The position numbers were made by a program, and so were the translations under genes. A stretch of DNA of 64,000 nt. It comes from Anthopleura xanthogrammica (lineage: Eukaryota > Cnidaria > Anthozoa > Actiniaria > Actiniidae). Within the stretch, counting starts at the first letter, position 1. Every line of letters begins with the position of its first letter. The stretch is taken from positions 9,568,029-9,632,028 of the forward strand of contig OZ025222.1 in assembly GCA_964019055.1 (NCBI GenBank), in the 5' to 3' direction. Positions 33,601-37,888 of the stretch are shown here, piece by piece. The notes under the pieces are model-generated. The model ran no database searches. It saw nothing but the letters and a program-made list of their open reading frames with translations, and was not told the origin of the DNA.

Positions 33601-35958
33601 ATACGAACCCTTCATTCCTAACTCAAGAATCGTTCATTCTGTTTTTTTTTTGTGCATTGACAGCAACGAGCACCTATAGTTCTCCAAGAACAAGGATACC
33701 ATCCTCGTCAGCAGGTTTGTATATTTGTGTTCCATATTCATGTGTCTTCTCATGTGCAACCGTTAAGCAAAGAAATGATACTCTAGGGATCTAATAGCGA
33801 AAACATGACGCCCAAGCTAAGTTGGTCTATTTATGCTTGTTTTAAAGGGACTTGTAACTGTAAAAATGGTGGGACATGTCAGTATGGTGGTACGTGTTAT
33901 TGTCCTATTGGATTCACTGGTCCAGACTGTAGTTGGTGTGAGTATTAATGAGAAAACGTCATCCATCCATCCATCCATCCATCCACCCATTTCATTCCAT
34001 CCATCCATCCATCCATCCATCCATCCATCTATCCATCCACCCATTTCATCCATCCATCCATCCATCCATCCATCCATCCATCCATCCATCCATCTATCCA
34101 TCCACCCATTTCACTCCATCCATCCATCTACCCATCCATGCATGCATCCATCCATCCATCATCAAACTAACTAACATTCATTCATGGTCTTCAGACACTG
34201 ACTTCTGCGTCGGACATCGTTGTTTGAATGGAGGCACGTGTGTTGAAGAAAGGGATGGCTACACCTGTCGCTGCAGACTAGGAATCAGAGGCACAAACTG
34301 CGAGAAGGGTGAGTGAGCTCCTTCATGCGACAAACTGTTATGCTTTTAGTTTTTTCTCGTGATCTTTACAGACGATTTTTGATTTTTAATCTCAACCCAT
34401 CAGACTAAAAACAAGAGATATGGTCACCATGTTGGATGACATAACAAAAGAAACCAACACCAAATATTTTGTTCAAGTCATCCAACATGGCGGCTATGAC
34501 GTCACATGTACAAGGACAAAAGACATGGCCGCCATGTTGGATGACATAAGAAAAGAAACCAAGACCAAACCTCTTGTTGAAGTCAACCAACATGGCGGCC
34601 ATGACATCACATGTCCCGCAAGAACAGTCACGATTAAAATATTTTTATTCCCAGGAGGCTCAATGGTAACGTCATCCACATCTAGTGGTAGGTTTATTTA
34701 TTTTATTTTACCGATTATTTTTGATATAAAAACGTTCCATGTTCAAGGAGAGGAGAGAACACGAGAGGAGAGGAAAAAGTAATTCTCAGGGTTCGTGCAG
34801 GTCCTTGAACTCCTTGAAAAGTGCTGGAATTTGAAAACTCATTTCAAGGGCACTTGAAACTCCTTGAAAAAAGAAAAAAATTCCTTGAAAATCGTAAATA
34901 CTCCTTGAAAAATATTTAGAAAGGTTTTTGTAACCCAAAACGCCTGTTTTCCTCATCTAAAAGTTCGTAATCCCGATCGCACCCATCGTTATGTGGTCCT
35001 TGAAAAATTTCATTTTGGTCCTTGAATACTCCTTGAAATGTCCTTGAATGTCTTCACAAGAAGCCTGCACGGACCCTGAATTCTAATTTTTTTATATTTA
35101 ACTTAACTCTTCCAGCACCAACAATGCAGCTAACGACCCCTGGTAGGTTATTTTTATCAATAGACCTCTTTACCTTCGTTGTTTGTTGTGCCCATTTCAG
35201 ACCACGTGATGCCACTCTTGGGAGTTGATTCTTTCATGTGTAAATATTTTAACAAAAGAACATTTCTCAAGGGAATGTCATGTGGTCTGAAATGGGTAAT
35301 TTGAATACGAAGGTAAAGAGGTCTATTAACCACAGTTAGGTGTATTACATTCTCTAGGGCTACTAGCAGCTTACGTATTGTAAATATTTCCAGCTGATCT
35401 GAAAAAGTGACGTAGAAATGACGTCACTCCAAAACTGAGGTGTCATGAAGTCTGCGAAAATTGGCATATAATAAAGCTTATATCCGAAAAATTTTCATAT
35501 TTTGTATACATTTACAATGATTTATTGAGTGGGAAACTAAAATAGAAAAATAACCGTTTCCTGAGTCGCCGGGCCACTGATGACCTCCGTTTTGCTATTT
35601 TTTGATTCCAATTGGCTCATAATTTTTCTCAGACTACATAGTTATAGTTGTATTTTATATTCTTATTCTTTATATTTTTAGGTTTTTTTATTTATTTTTT
35701 ATTTTTTTTCTAATTGTTATATTTTCTATTTTTCGTTTTTTTTTCACTTTTTTATATTCTTATTTCTATTTCTCTTTTTATTTTCATTTTGTTGTTCTTT
35801 CATTTTTTTATTATTTCTGCTTTTCATTTTTGTTTTTGTTTTCATTTCCATTTCTATAATTTTATTTTATTTTTGTTATTTTTTCATTTCTTTTATACAT
35901 AGTTATCAAAAGAGATTTCTCGTCAGAGAAAGAGAAATCAGGGAAGAAAAAAATCTAA
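3397..35958 (+). CDS. Gene A: secreted multi-EGF/TSP1 protein with Ser/Thr-rich linkers (gene-level model)
   Basis: This is an inferred 43-coding-exon gene, about 1,498 codons when all exons are used. The order is: signal peptide (3417-3465), Ser/Thr linker, TSP1, Thr/Lys/Pro linker, EGF; the same four modules again; a third Ser/Thr linker; then 17 more EGF-like exons interleaved with short Thr/Ser/Pro linkers; one hydrophobic exon (27987-28082); and a basic terminal exon with a stop at 35956-35958. Every internal exon is phase 1-1, so the frame is preserved throughout. EGF and TSP1 domains with O-glycosylation-prone linkers point to a secreted or cell-surface adhesive or matrix protein (family knowledge). 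The first intron would be 10.4 kb and contains a complete unrelated gene. It is therefore possible that the 3.4-kb exon belongs to another transcript, or that gene A is really several genes. Individual EGF and TSP1 exons are secure; their joining is inferred. Confidence 0.6.
3466..5028 (+). other. Gene A intron 1, first part; no feature recognised
   Basis: AT-rich DNA with no convincing exon, RNA gene or long repeat. A CCAATCATAGCGCGTG motif near 3579 resembles motifs near MITEs elsewhere in the window. Confidence 0.5.
5029..5226 (-). repeat. tRNA-derived SINE, family 2
   Basis: Read on the minus strand: GGAAGCTCGGTCGCTATAGC, then the B-box-like GGGTTCGAGTGCC (complement of 5160-5173), then TTCTCTCCTGTGCTTCGAGG and CTCCGGGTACTTCTG. 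Partial relatives lie at 55080-55192 and 55925-56030. Confidence 0.7.
5500..5637. mobile_element. MITE-like inverted repeat (AAGCAGCTCAATTTGGAGGAC family)
   Basis: The arms AGCAGCTCAATTTGGAG and CTCTAAACTGAGCTGCATTC face each other around TCTTCTGAGAATT. Relatives occur at 48180-48235, 54492-54635 and 56294-56412. Confidence 0.7.
6190..6398 (-). repeat. Full-length-looking tRNA-derived SINE, family 1
   Basis: Read on the minus strand it starts AGGGGAGTATTAGTCAGGA, with the A-box-like TGGCGTTGTGGT (complement near 6371-6382) and a clear B box GGAGTTCGATTCC (complement of 6328-6340). The body has CTCCAAGGGTTTTTCCGGC. It is the best-preserved member of the family in this window. Confidence 0.75.
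6471..6812. repeat. 19-bp minisatellite
   Basis: The unit GGCTATAGGACATTACACC is repeated about 18 times with ATTACACC/ATAACACC variants. Confidence 0.9.
6813..7727 (+). other. Intronic, diverged internal repeats
   Basis: Imperfect copies of a roughly 115-base phrase (GCAGATGTAT, TGTGTTCCCTC, TTTTGTTCAAAA) recur at about 7190, 7350 and 7505. No gene is supported; the overlapping short frames shift between copies. Confidence 0.5.
7728..7903. mobile_element. Long-TIR MITE-like element
   Basis: Arms of about 50 bases (AATGAACAGAAATACAAGAA then GATTTGTCATTTTTTTAATT) are mirrored at 7854-7903 around a 70-base centre. No transposase is seen. Confidence 0.75.
7904..9170 (+). other. Intronic, very AT-rich; nothing recognised
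   Basis: The stretch 8380-8770 is dominated by A/T runs (ATTTTTGC and AAAATTTTT phrases). No splice-bounded coding exon or RNA gene was found. Confidence 0.5.
9171..9368 (-). repeat. Two tandem SINE family 1 tail units
   Basis: Two copies of the body (GAGGGAGGAAAACC...CTCGTGGCAAGGGAGAGAAC) spaced about 94 bases apart, without the tRNA-like head. The same tail is tandemly arrayed at 28.1 and 52.7 kb. Confidence 0.7.
9369..10224 (+). other. Upstream region of the small peptide gene; nothing recognised
   Basis: No coding exon or repeat family was identified. It must contain any upstream control region for the gene starting near 10.25 kb. Confidence 0.4.
10225..10230 (+). promoter_or_regulatory. 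TATA box of the small peptide gene
   Basis: TATAAA lies 95 bases before the ATG at 10320 and about 30 bases before a likely transcription start near 10255-10262. The spacing is that of a canonical TATA promoter. Confidence 0.55.
10320..10454 (+). CDS. Small peptide gene, exon 1
   Basis: This exon encodes the signal peptide, the GRKR basic site and the residues up to EYK. It ends in phase 0 at the donor GTAAGA. Confidence 0.75.
10320..12809 (+). CDS. Small secreted peptide precursor, two exons
   Basis: Exon 1 (10320-10454) and exon 2 (12738-12809) join in phase 0 at AAG|GTAAGA and TTACAG|AAAGAG, giving 68 aa. Residues 1 to about 25 ([20 protein letters not shown]...) form a strong signal peptide. 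A short spacer LLLKHGRKR with a dibasic processing-type site follows. The presumed mature part begins ALGPLEYK and ends [13 protein letters not shown], with only two cysteines eight residues apart. The layout (signal, basic cleavage site, short tail) is that of a neuropeptide, antimicrobial or other secreted-peptide precursor, but I recognise no family and assign no activity. A TATA box and a polyadenylation signal frame it, so it looks like a complete independent gene. Its intron is largely a 57-bp satellite. Confidence 0.7.
10455..12737 (+). other. Intron of the small peptide gene
   Basis: A 2.28-kb intron with a consensus donor and the acceptor TTTCTTTACCTTACAG. The first 1.2 kb is AT-rich without features; the rest is the 57-bp satellite. 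Confidence 0.65.
11640..12640 (+). repeat. 57-bp satellite array, plus orientation, about 17 copies
   Basis: The unit contains ATCTGTGAGTTAGCCATGCC, TGACTTAGATCAGCCCAGAG and GTTGTTTCAGGGTTCT. Successive starts at 11703, 11760 and 11817 fix the 57-bp period. Copies vary mainly at CCATG/CCTTG/CCGTG. The array is preceded by TAACACGCTAAATTC, a phrase also next to the single unit at 1.8 kb. Confidence 0.95.
12738..12809 (+). CDS. Small peptide gene, exon 2 with stop
   Basis: Twenty-three codons, beginning [17 protein letters not shown], followed by TGA at 12807-12809. It holds both cysteines of the presumed mature peptide. Confidence 0.75.
   Translation, partial: KEIANQAVQDICAIARKLECEDK
12955..12960 (+). 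terminator. Polyadenylation signal of the small peptide gene
   Basis: AATAAA 145 bases after the stop, followed by a T/G-rich stretch (GTTCATTTACTGTTTTGT). This supports an independent transcript end here. Confidence 0.6.
13381..13583. repeat. Cluster of seven short near-palindromes
   Basis: Seven copies of a 16-19-base imperfect palindrome, roughly RGGGGATNNTCACCCCT, occur at about 13382, 13436, 13456, 13481, 13508, 13547 and 13567. Two paired types alternate (GGGGAT..CACCCC and AGAGGAT..CACCTCT). The local base composition is much more GC-rich than the surroundings. Confidence 0.7.
13685..13812. repeat. (GTT/GCT)n microsatellite
   Basis: Mixed GTTGCT/GCTGCT triplets. The poly-Ala/Val frame through it lacks a credible exon context. 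Confidence 0.8.
13889..14029 (+). CDS. Gene A exon: Ser/Thr-rich linker 1
   Basis: Acceptor TATTTTAG, donor C|GTAAGT, 47 codons, phase 1-1. It contains a run of Ser codons (TCA repeats) and ends [20 protein letters not shown]. This is a mucin-like spacer before the first TSP1 domain. Paralogues lie at 15795 and 17406. Confidence 0.75.
14249..14419 (+). CDS. Gene A exon: thrombospondin type 1 domain 1
   Basis: Fifty-seven codons, phase 1-1. It has the TSP1 signature [11 protein letters not shown], then [20 protein letters not shown] and DPNC, giving six cysteines. TSP1 domains bind matrix glycans and proteins (family knowledge). The neighbouring vicinal Cys-Cys replaces the more usual CSxTC. 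Confidence 0.85.
14715..14768 (+). CDS. Gene A exon: Thr/Lys/Pro linker 1
   Basis: Acceptor after a poly-T tract, 18 codons ([17 protein letters not shown]), phase 1-1. The donor GTATTA is weaker than average. The paralogous exon at 16841 supports it. Confidence 0.65.
14821..15142. repeat. Near-perfect (CCTTGT)n hexanucleotide array, about 54 copies
   Basis: About 320 bases of uninterrupted CCTTGT in the intron before the first EGF exon. The paralogous intron at 16.95 kb holds only two or three CCTTGT-like units. Confidence 0.95.
15199..15312 (+). CDS. Gene A exon: EGF-like domain 1
   Basis: Thirty-eight codons, phase 1-1, reading [14 protein letters not shown] then [10 protein letters not shown] and LRC, giving six cysteines. 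It carries O-glucose (CxSxPC) and O-fucose (CxxxxTC) type motifs. Confidence 0.88.
15376..15667. repeat. Tandem repeat of about 95-103 bp, three copies
   Basis: The phrases CATTACCAGCCTACAATGAC and AACACTGCCCGTCAT repeat at about 15425, 15520 and 15623. Single copies occur near 17272 and 52000, also in introns. Confidence 0.8.
15795..16163 (+). CDS. Gene A exon: Ser/Thr-rich linker 2 (expanded)
   Basis: One hundred and twenty-three codons, phase 1-1, acceptor GTCTAG, donor C|GTAAGT. Two units with the motif [14 protein letters not shown] alternate with long Ser runs encoded by TCA/TCG/TCC repeats, then [20 protein letters not shown]. The microsatellite is in frame as poly-Ser. Two further frames through the same bases are shadows. 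Confidence 0.75.
16375..16545 (+). CDS. Gene A exon: thrombospondin type 1 domain 2
   Basis: Nearly identical to domain 1 (only the residues after ETKTR differ, PCSPNDPNC). Same length and phase, with closely similar flanking introns, so this is a recent duplication. Confidence 0.85.
16841..16894 (+). CDS. Gene A exon: Thr/Lys/Pro linker 2
   Basis: Eighteen codons ([17 protein letters not shown]), phase 1-1, donor G|GTGAAT. Duplicate of the exon at 14715. Confidence 0.65.
17063..17176 (+). CDS. Gene A exon: EGF-like domain 2
   Basis: [20 protein letters not shown] then YFCDC and GYTGSRC; six cysteines, 38 codons, phase 1-1. Near-identical to domain 1. Confidence 0.88.
17406..17762 (+). CDS. 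Gene A exon: Ser/Thr-rich linker 3
   Basis: One hundred and nineteen codons, phase 1-1. [14 protein letters not shown] is followed by a long Ser tract, a second [14 protein letters not shown] unit, another Ser tract and [14 protein letters not shown]. Unlike the first two linkers, it is not followed by a TSP1 exon. Confidence 0.72.
17763..18391 (+). other. Intron with GATTCCA-rich patch
   Basis: Mostly AT-rich. Between 18233 and 18340 the heptamer GATTCCA/GATTCCG recurs several times. Nothing coding is supported. Confidence 0.5.
18392..18511 (+). CDS. Gene A exon: EGF-like domain 3
   Basis: Acceptor GTATTCAG chosen because it gives phase 1. Reads [26 protein letters not shown]; six cysteines, 40 codons. 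Confidence 0.82.
18512..19133 (+). other. Intron with (CACTC)n run
   Basis: Contains poly-T near 18920 and (CCACT)n at 19031-19072. No other feature is seen. Confidence 0.6.
19134..19262 (+). CDS. Gene A exon: Ser/Thr linker 4 with two cysteines
   Basis: Forty-three codons, phase 1-1. [19 protein letters not shown], then [20 protein letters not shown]. Related to the exon at 21333. Confidence 0.68.
19310..19510. mobile_element. Dispersed repeat, copy 1
   Basis: Contains ATGAAAATTGGAAATGCC and AGTAGCCAAGCAACATATTT and ends CCCTATTGTTCTTTTAG. A second copy lies at 57838-58050. The rest of the intron to 20093 shows nothing I can name. Confidence 0.6.
20094..20186 (+). CDS. Gene A exon: compact EGF-like domain 4
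   Basis: Thirty-one codons, phase 1-1. [21 protein letters not shown]. It is the compact class with one residue between cysteines 1 and 2. Confidence 0.85.
20201..20690. repeat. (GAT)n/(GGT)n microsatellite
   Basis: It begins 15 bases after the 5' splice site. Poly-Asp, poly-Met and poly-Ser/His frames here are artefacts. Confidence 0.9.
20743..20817 (+). CDS. Gene A exon: Ser/Thr linker 5
   Basis: Acceptor CTTACTCGTAG at 20741-20742 gives phase 1 and 25 codons ([20 protein letters not shown]...). The nearer AG at 20770 was rejected because phase 1 then meets a stop. Confidence 0.55.
20931..21193. repeat. (ACATC)n pentanucleotide array
   Basis: About 50 copies, nearly perfect until 21118 and then interrupted. 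Confidence 0.95.
21333..21431 (+). CDS. Gene A exon: Ser/Thr linker 6
   Basis: Thirty-three codons, phase 1-1: [20 protein letters not shown] and so on. Paralogous to 19134. Confidence 0.68.
21470..21750. mobile_element. MITE-like element with CCAGCTGATCT termini
   Basis: Ends CCAGCTGATCT...AGATCAGCTGG. A relative with decayed ends lies at 35391-35640; both share GTAGAAATGACGTCACT and AAAACTGAGGTGTC. Confidence 0.7.
21988..22074 (+). CDS. Gene A exon: compact EGF-like domain 5
   Basis: Twenty-nine codons: [21 protein letters not shown]; six cysteines, phase 1-1. Confidence 0.85.
22113..22307. mobile_element. GC-richer hairpin MITE
   Basis: The arms AGGACGCGAACGTCAAAGAC and GTCTTTGACGTTCGCGTCCT are near-perfect inverse complements. 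The centre also contains nested inverted pieces (GGACGTCAACC). Confidence 0.75.
22442..22558 (+). CDS. Gene A exon: EGF-like domain 6
   Basis: [27 protein letters not shown]; six cysteines, 39 codons, phase 1-1. Confidence 0.86.
22618..22720. repeat. (GAT)n microsatellite
   Basis: Short interrupted GATGAT tract inside the intron. Confidence 0.8.
22778..22837 (+). CDS. Gene A exon: Thr/Pro linker 7
   Basis: Twenty codons [19 protein letters not shown], acceptor CGTAG, donor T|GTAAGT, phase 1-1. Confidence 0.65.
23308..23478. mobile_element. Foldback MITE
   Basis: Arms of about 80 bases (TATAAGCCAGTTCAAAGTTT...ATTTTATCCCGAATTTCTC) are separated by a short AT-rich loop. Confidence 0.8.
23573..23689 (+). 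CDS. Gene A exon: EGF-like domain 7
   Basis: [23 protein letters not shown]; six cysteines, 39 codons, phase 1-1. Confidence 0.85.
23735..24258. repeat. About 61-bp minisatellite, 8-9 copies
   Basis: The unit contains CATGTCATTCCCTTGAGTAT, ATTTCTTTCTTCATCAG and TTTTCCCATCTCAGACCA. Copies are contiguous with no spacers. The unit resembles the terminus of the MITE at 35159. Confidence 0.9.
24352..24471 (+). CDS. Gene A exon: EGF-like domain 8
   Basis: [24 protein letters not shown]; 40 codons, phase 1-1. Closest in pattern to the exon at 52119 in gene C. Confidence 0.86.
24842..24955 (+). CDS. Gene A exon: EGF-like domain 9 with an extra cysteine
   Basis: [29 protein letters not shown]: seven cysteines because of GSCC. 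Same oddity as 52410 and 54838. Confidence 0.86.
25015..25245 (-). repeat. 57-bp satellite, minus orientation, about 4 copies
   Basis: The reverse complement of the 11.6-kb unit: CTGGGCTGATCTAAGTCAGG and CATGGCTAACTCACAGAT. Confidence 0.9.
25287..25400 (+). CDS. Gene A exon: EGF-like domain 10
   Basis: [24 protein letters not shown]; 38 codons, phase 1-1. The donor GTCAGA is weaker than average. Confidence 0.85.
25533..25655 (+). CDS. Gene A exon: EGF-like domain 11
   Basis: [26 protein letters not shown]; 41 codons, phase 1-1. Confidence 0.86.
25752..25871 (+). CDS. Gene A exon: EGF-like domain 12
   Basis: [26 protein letters not shown]; 40 codons, phase 1-1. Confidence 0.87.
25880..26372. 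repeat. 40-bp minisatellite, about 12 copies
   Basis: The unit AATAAGAATGTACACGAGAT + GGATTGGATG... starts a few bases after the 5' splice site. The 200-aa minus-strand frame here is an artefact of the period. Confidence 0.9.
26433..26573 (+). CDS. Gene A exon: Ser/Thr linker 8
   Basis: Forty-seven codons, phase 1-1: [20 protein letters not shown] then [19 protein letters not shown]. Contains one cysteine. Confidence 0.7.
26695..26792. repeat. (CAACAACAG)n triplet repeat
   Basis: CAA/CAG triplets in the intron. The opposite strand reads as poly-Leu by chance. Confidence 0.85.
26928..27056 (+). CDS. Gene A exon: EGF-like domain 13
   Basis: [25 protein letters not shown]; 43 codons, phase 1-1. 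It resembles the DISRPC exons at 40804, 42884 and 62449. Confidence 0.85.
27332..27367 (+). CDS. Gene A exon: 12-codon Thr/Ser micro-linker
   Basis: [11 protein letters not shown] between consensus splice sites, phase 1-1. Small, so uncertain. Confidence 0.5.
27475..27800. repeat. (AAAGAAAC)n and (AAAC)n microsatellite
   Basis: Purine-rich A/G/C tract. Long Leu/Phe/Cys frames on the other strand are artefacts. Confidence 0.9.
27987..28082 (+). CDS. Gene A exon: hydrophobic segment, possible transmembrane helix
   Basis: Thirty-two codons, phase 1-1, acceptor TTTTGCAG, donor [27 protein letters not shown] is a hydrophobic run of about 18 residues followed by the polar, weakly basic [11 protein letters not shown]. 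If included it could anchor the protein; if skipped the frame is kept, because the exon is symmetric. It could also be a chance open segment. Confidence 0.45.
28125..28377 (-). repeat. SINE family 1 tail array, 94-bp period, about 3 copies
   Basis: GAGAACCTGGAGAAAAACCC and GAGAACAACACATCAAACAA repeat at a 94-base spacing. Confidence 0.85.
28479..28610 (+). CDS. Gene A exon: EGF-like domain 14
   Basis: [25 protein letters not shown]; 44 codons, phase 1-1. Duplicated at 29646. Confidence 0.86.
29131..29157 (+). CDS. Gene A exon: 9-codon Ser/Pro/Thr micro-linker
   Basis: SSSPPATT, phase 1-1. The duplicate at 30685 (SSSPPTT) supports it. Confidence 0.5.
29158..29575 (+). other. Unique intron segment between duplicated blocks
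   Basis: Not shared with the second copy of the duplication. No family is recognised; no exon is supported. Confidence 0.45.
29646..29777 (+). CDS. Gene A exon: EGF-like domain 15
   Basis: Nearly identical to the exon at 28479, with long matching flanks. The difference near the end is GCT to GTT (Ala to Val). Confidence 0.86.
30083..30478. mobile_element. MITE inserted in one duplicate only
   Basis: Ends ATTCACCACTTTCACATCCC and the inverse AATGTTAAAGTGGTGAAT. The paralogous intron at 28915-28930 lacks it, giving an empty site. Confidence 0.8.
30685..30711 (+). CDS. Gene A exon: 9-codon micro-linker
   Basis: SSSPPTT, phase 1-1. Its donor is followed at once by a fragment of the inverted 57-bp satellite (30722-30755). 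Confidence 0.5.
30809..30862 (+). CDS. Gene A exon: Ser/Thr linker 9
   Basis: [17 protein letters not shown], 18 codons, phase 1-1. Duplicate at 33664. Confidence 0.62.
31002..31091 (+). CDS. Gene A exon: compact EGF-like domain 16
   Basis: [20 protein letters not shown]; 30 codons, phase 1-1, with a very short C3-C4 loop. Confidence 0.84.
31106..31240. repeat. (CCAT)n microsatellite
   Basis: It starts about 16 bases after the donor and is interrupted by CCATTTCATTCC. A longer version is present in the duplicated intron at 33958. Confidence 0.9.
31272..31385 (+). CDS. Gene A exon: EGF-like domain 17
   Basis: [24 protein letters not shown]; 38 codons, phase 1-1. Confidence 0.87.
31484..32211. 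repeat. 103-bp minisatellite, about 7 copies
   Basis: Unit phrases GACATGGCCGCCATGTTGGA, AAGAAACCAAGACCAAATCT and AACATGGCGGCTATGACATC. Copies start at 31855, 31958 and 32061, giving 103. The overlapping 72-95 codon frames are artefacts. Confidence 0.9.
32245..32277 (+). CDS. Gene A exon: 11-codon Ser/Thr linker
   Basis: [10 protein letters not shown], phase 1-1. Identical duplicate at 34655. Confidence 0.58.
32487..32519 (+). CDS. Gene A exon: 11-codon Ser-rich linker
   Basis: [10 protein letters not shown], phase 1-1, good acceptor TATATCCTTAG. Confidence 0.5.
32611..33565 (-). repeat. 57-bp satellite with 303-bp higher-order repeat, minus orientation
   Basis: About 16 inverted units. 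A distinctive phrase AAAACAACTGATCAATGTCA recurs at 32611, 32914 and 33217, marking three 303-bp blocks of five units plus a variant piece. Confidence 0.92.
33664..33714 (+). CDS. Gene A exon: Ser/Thr linker, duplicate of linker 9
   Basis: [16 protein letters not shown], 17 codons, phase 1-1. Confidence 0.62.
33848..33937 (+). CDS. Gene A exon: compact EGF-like domain 18
   Basis: Same protein sequence as the exon at 31002; 30 codons, phase 1-1. Confidence 0.84.
33958..34165. repeat. (CCAT)n microsatellite
   Basis: Expanded relative to the duplicated intron at 31106. The Ile-His-Pro-Ser frames are artefacts. Confidence 0.9.
34195..34308 (+). CDS. Gene A exon: EGF-like domain 19
   Basis: [24 protein letters not shown]. 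It differs from 31272 by QP to HR between cysteines 1 and 2. Confidence 0.87.
34396..34620. repeat. 103-bp minisatellite, about 2 copies
   Basis: Same unit as 31484-32211, contracted in this duplicate. Confidence 0.85.
34655..34687 (+). CDS. Gene A exon: 11-codon Ser/Thr linker (duplicate)
   Basis: [10 protein letters not shown], phase 1-1, identical to 32245. Confidence 0.58.
34787..35078. mobile_element. MITE with 15-bp TIRs and a 6-bp target duplication
   Basis: TIRs CAGGGTTCGTGCAGG and CCTGCACGGACCCTG. AATTCT is present on both sides (34781-34786, 35079-35084). The interior repeats CTCCTTGAA. Confidence 0.8.
35116..35142 (+). CDS. Gene A exon: 9-codon Thr/Pro linker
   Basis: PTMQLTTP, acceptor CTCTTCCAG, donor G|GTAGGT, phase 1-1. 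Confidence 0.5.
35159..35327. mobile_element. TIR element, AATAGACCTCTTTACCTTCG ends
   Basis: The left arm AATAGACCTCTTTACCTTCG is mirrored by CGAAGGTAAAGAGGTCTATT. Inner arms CATTTCAGACCACGTGAT and ATGTCATGTGGTCTGAAATG. Confidence 0.8.
35391..35640. mobile_element. Relative of the 21470 MITE
   Basis: Shares CCAGCTGATCT, GTAGAAATGACGTCACT and AAAACTGAGGTGTCATG with the element at 21.5 kb. The right end is decayed. Confidence 0.65.
35903..35958 (+). CDS. Gene A candidate terminal exon
   Basis: After a strong pyrimidine tract and ATACATAG, phase 1 gives [17 protein letters not shown] and stop TAA at 35956-35958. The tail is strongly basic. The stop overlaps an AATAAA (35957-35962), and further AATAAA hexamers lie near 36125 and 36168, so transcript end signals follow. 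The tail is short and could be coincidental. Confidence 0.45.
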
Positions 35959-36822
35959 TAAAGGAAAAGAAACGCAAAATGCCGAACAAAGATCCCCAGT
36001 TACCATAACAACACTTGATCACGTGAGGCAAACATTGGAACTTACTTCAAAGGAAACACATAACTAGTTAACAAACTCGATGCATCTAAAATCAAAAAAA
36101 AAAAAGAGAAAATGAATAGCTTATTAAATAAAAAACGGGAAACAAAATGGGATATGAAAAAATGGAATAAATCATTTTAAAAGGGTTAAAAGTTTTGATA
36201 ATAATTATTGTTTTTTCAAGCTCATTTTTCTCGGGAGGAAATCCGAACTTCAGGGTAATCGAACTTCAGGGTAATCGAACTTCAGGGTAATCGAACTTCA
36301 GGGTAATCGAACTCATGACCTTCTGTTTGCAAAGGAATAAAAGTTGTGGTTTTTGGATAGTAAATTTTAAGGGTTTATCAGTTTAGTTTTATCTGAAATA
36401 AACTATGTCTATCATTGTATACCTATTTCAAAGAGGTTGTCGGAGCCAAAGGCGATAGTCAATAAGAAATAGGTGATAGGAGATAGGAGATAATTCATGA
36501 CAAGATCCAAGAATAGCTAAATTATTCTCGTCAAGAACACGGGTGGAGCTTAGTGTTAAAATATCCAGTGTTGTTTGTAGTCGACGAAACCATTTCAAAG
36601 ATCTCGATTATTCGTGTTTAGATTTACGCCCATGATTTCTTTCCATCTTGGAAACGTATTGCCTATGGGTCCAACAATTTTTATTGAAATAGTTGTATAT
36701 TTAAAGTACTACACTTTGGCCATGAGCGCTTAAGGGAGTAAATCAATTAAATAAACAAATAGCTCAACACAGACAGGTTTTGTCTTTATTTGATTTTTAC
36801 TATCAACTCTTAATTAGACCAA
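35959..36822 (+). other. Probable gene A 3' UTR and intergenic DNA
   Basis: Contains AATAAA motifs near 36125 and 36168 and four copies of GAACTTCAGGGTAATC at 36246-36310. No coding exon is seen. Confidence 0.4.
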
Positions 36823-36928
36823 GTTCAAACGTCGAACTTCTCATGAGCCGAACCTAATGACATCAAAGAAGACCGTCTTATCAATTTTTTTCAATGCGTA
36901 CGGGTCATGTGAAGTTCCACGTTTGAAC
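36823..36928. mobile_element. Small palindromic MITE, copy 1
   Basis: GTTCAAACGTCGAACTTCTC faces GAAGTTCCACGTTTGAAC. Contains ATGACATCAAAGAAGACCG. An oppositely oriented relative is at 37775. Confidence 0.75.
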
Positions 36929-37774
36929 AGATTTCGATATATAAAATTAACGAATATGTGTGGTGTTTTTATCTCAAAATTCCGTTTATATTACTCATGT
37001 TTGCAGACACTGTTATCAAACGTTGTGCTAGCGTCTGGTATAAAATCAATGAATCAATGTTCAGCACGTTTTCGAGTGCTTTTCACTCCAATATAAGTTT
37101 TCTAGCGTCTGGGTTTTTGCTGTGAATCCAAAGCAATATGGAAGACCACATTGGTATTTCTTATTACAGTTTTTCCCATGCTCATTTGCCCAAAACAGTA
37201 AACTATGTACTTGGTGAGTGTGTACCTACTTATTAGGTACGATGACATAGACATTGATATTTGAAATTTTAAAAAGGAAAATTTGAAACCCAAAATATTT
37301 ATATTCAACTGAAAAAAACCTCAAGAATTGTGCTGTGGAATATTTTCAAATTTTGCATATGTCTTTGATTTGTATACGTATATTTCCTGAAAAGTTAGGG
37401 AAAAAATTCTGAGGGAACTTTTAAAAACAAATTTATTTTGATTTTTCCTAATTCCTTCTTGCAGAATTGTTCTTTTTTTCGTCAAAAGGACGTTACGTCA
37501 TATTAAATATACCGGTTATAGAAAAGTACAGTTTGGTAACTGAGTAACGATTCTTTTCGATGAAAAACTTTGATAGGATAAGAAGTGTTTTGGCGTTGTC
37601 ATGGCAACTTCTTGTTATTTTTTTAAATGCTGATTGTGTCTCTTTGGCTTTCTGGGTTGACTTGCTATCATAACATGGCCGTATAAAAATTCCCAGGTCA
37701 TTTTTGTGAGTGTAAACGAAAGTAGAAAACATTTCAGCTTTCTTAAGCAAAGATGAAGCTACAAATTATGCCCA
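36929..37774. other. Intergenic; no feature recognised
   Basis: AT-rich, with no exon, RNA or repeat family that I can support. Confidence 0.5.
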
Positions 37775-37888
37775 GCTCAAACGTTGATCTCCTTATGAAC
37801 CGAACGCAATGAAGAAAATGGATAATAAGGCGGTCTTCTTTGATGTCATTAAGTTTTGCTCATGAGAAGATCGACGTTTGAACTGAGC
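37775..37888. mobile_element. Small palindromic MITE, copy 2, inverted
   Basis: GCTCAAACGTTGATCTCC faces GAAGATCGACGTTTGAACTG. Contains CGGTCTTCTTTGATGTCATT. Confidence 0.75.
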
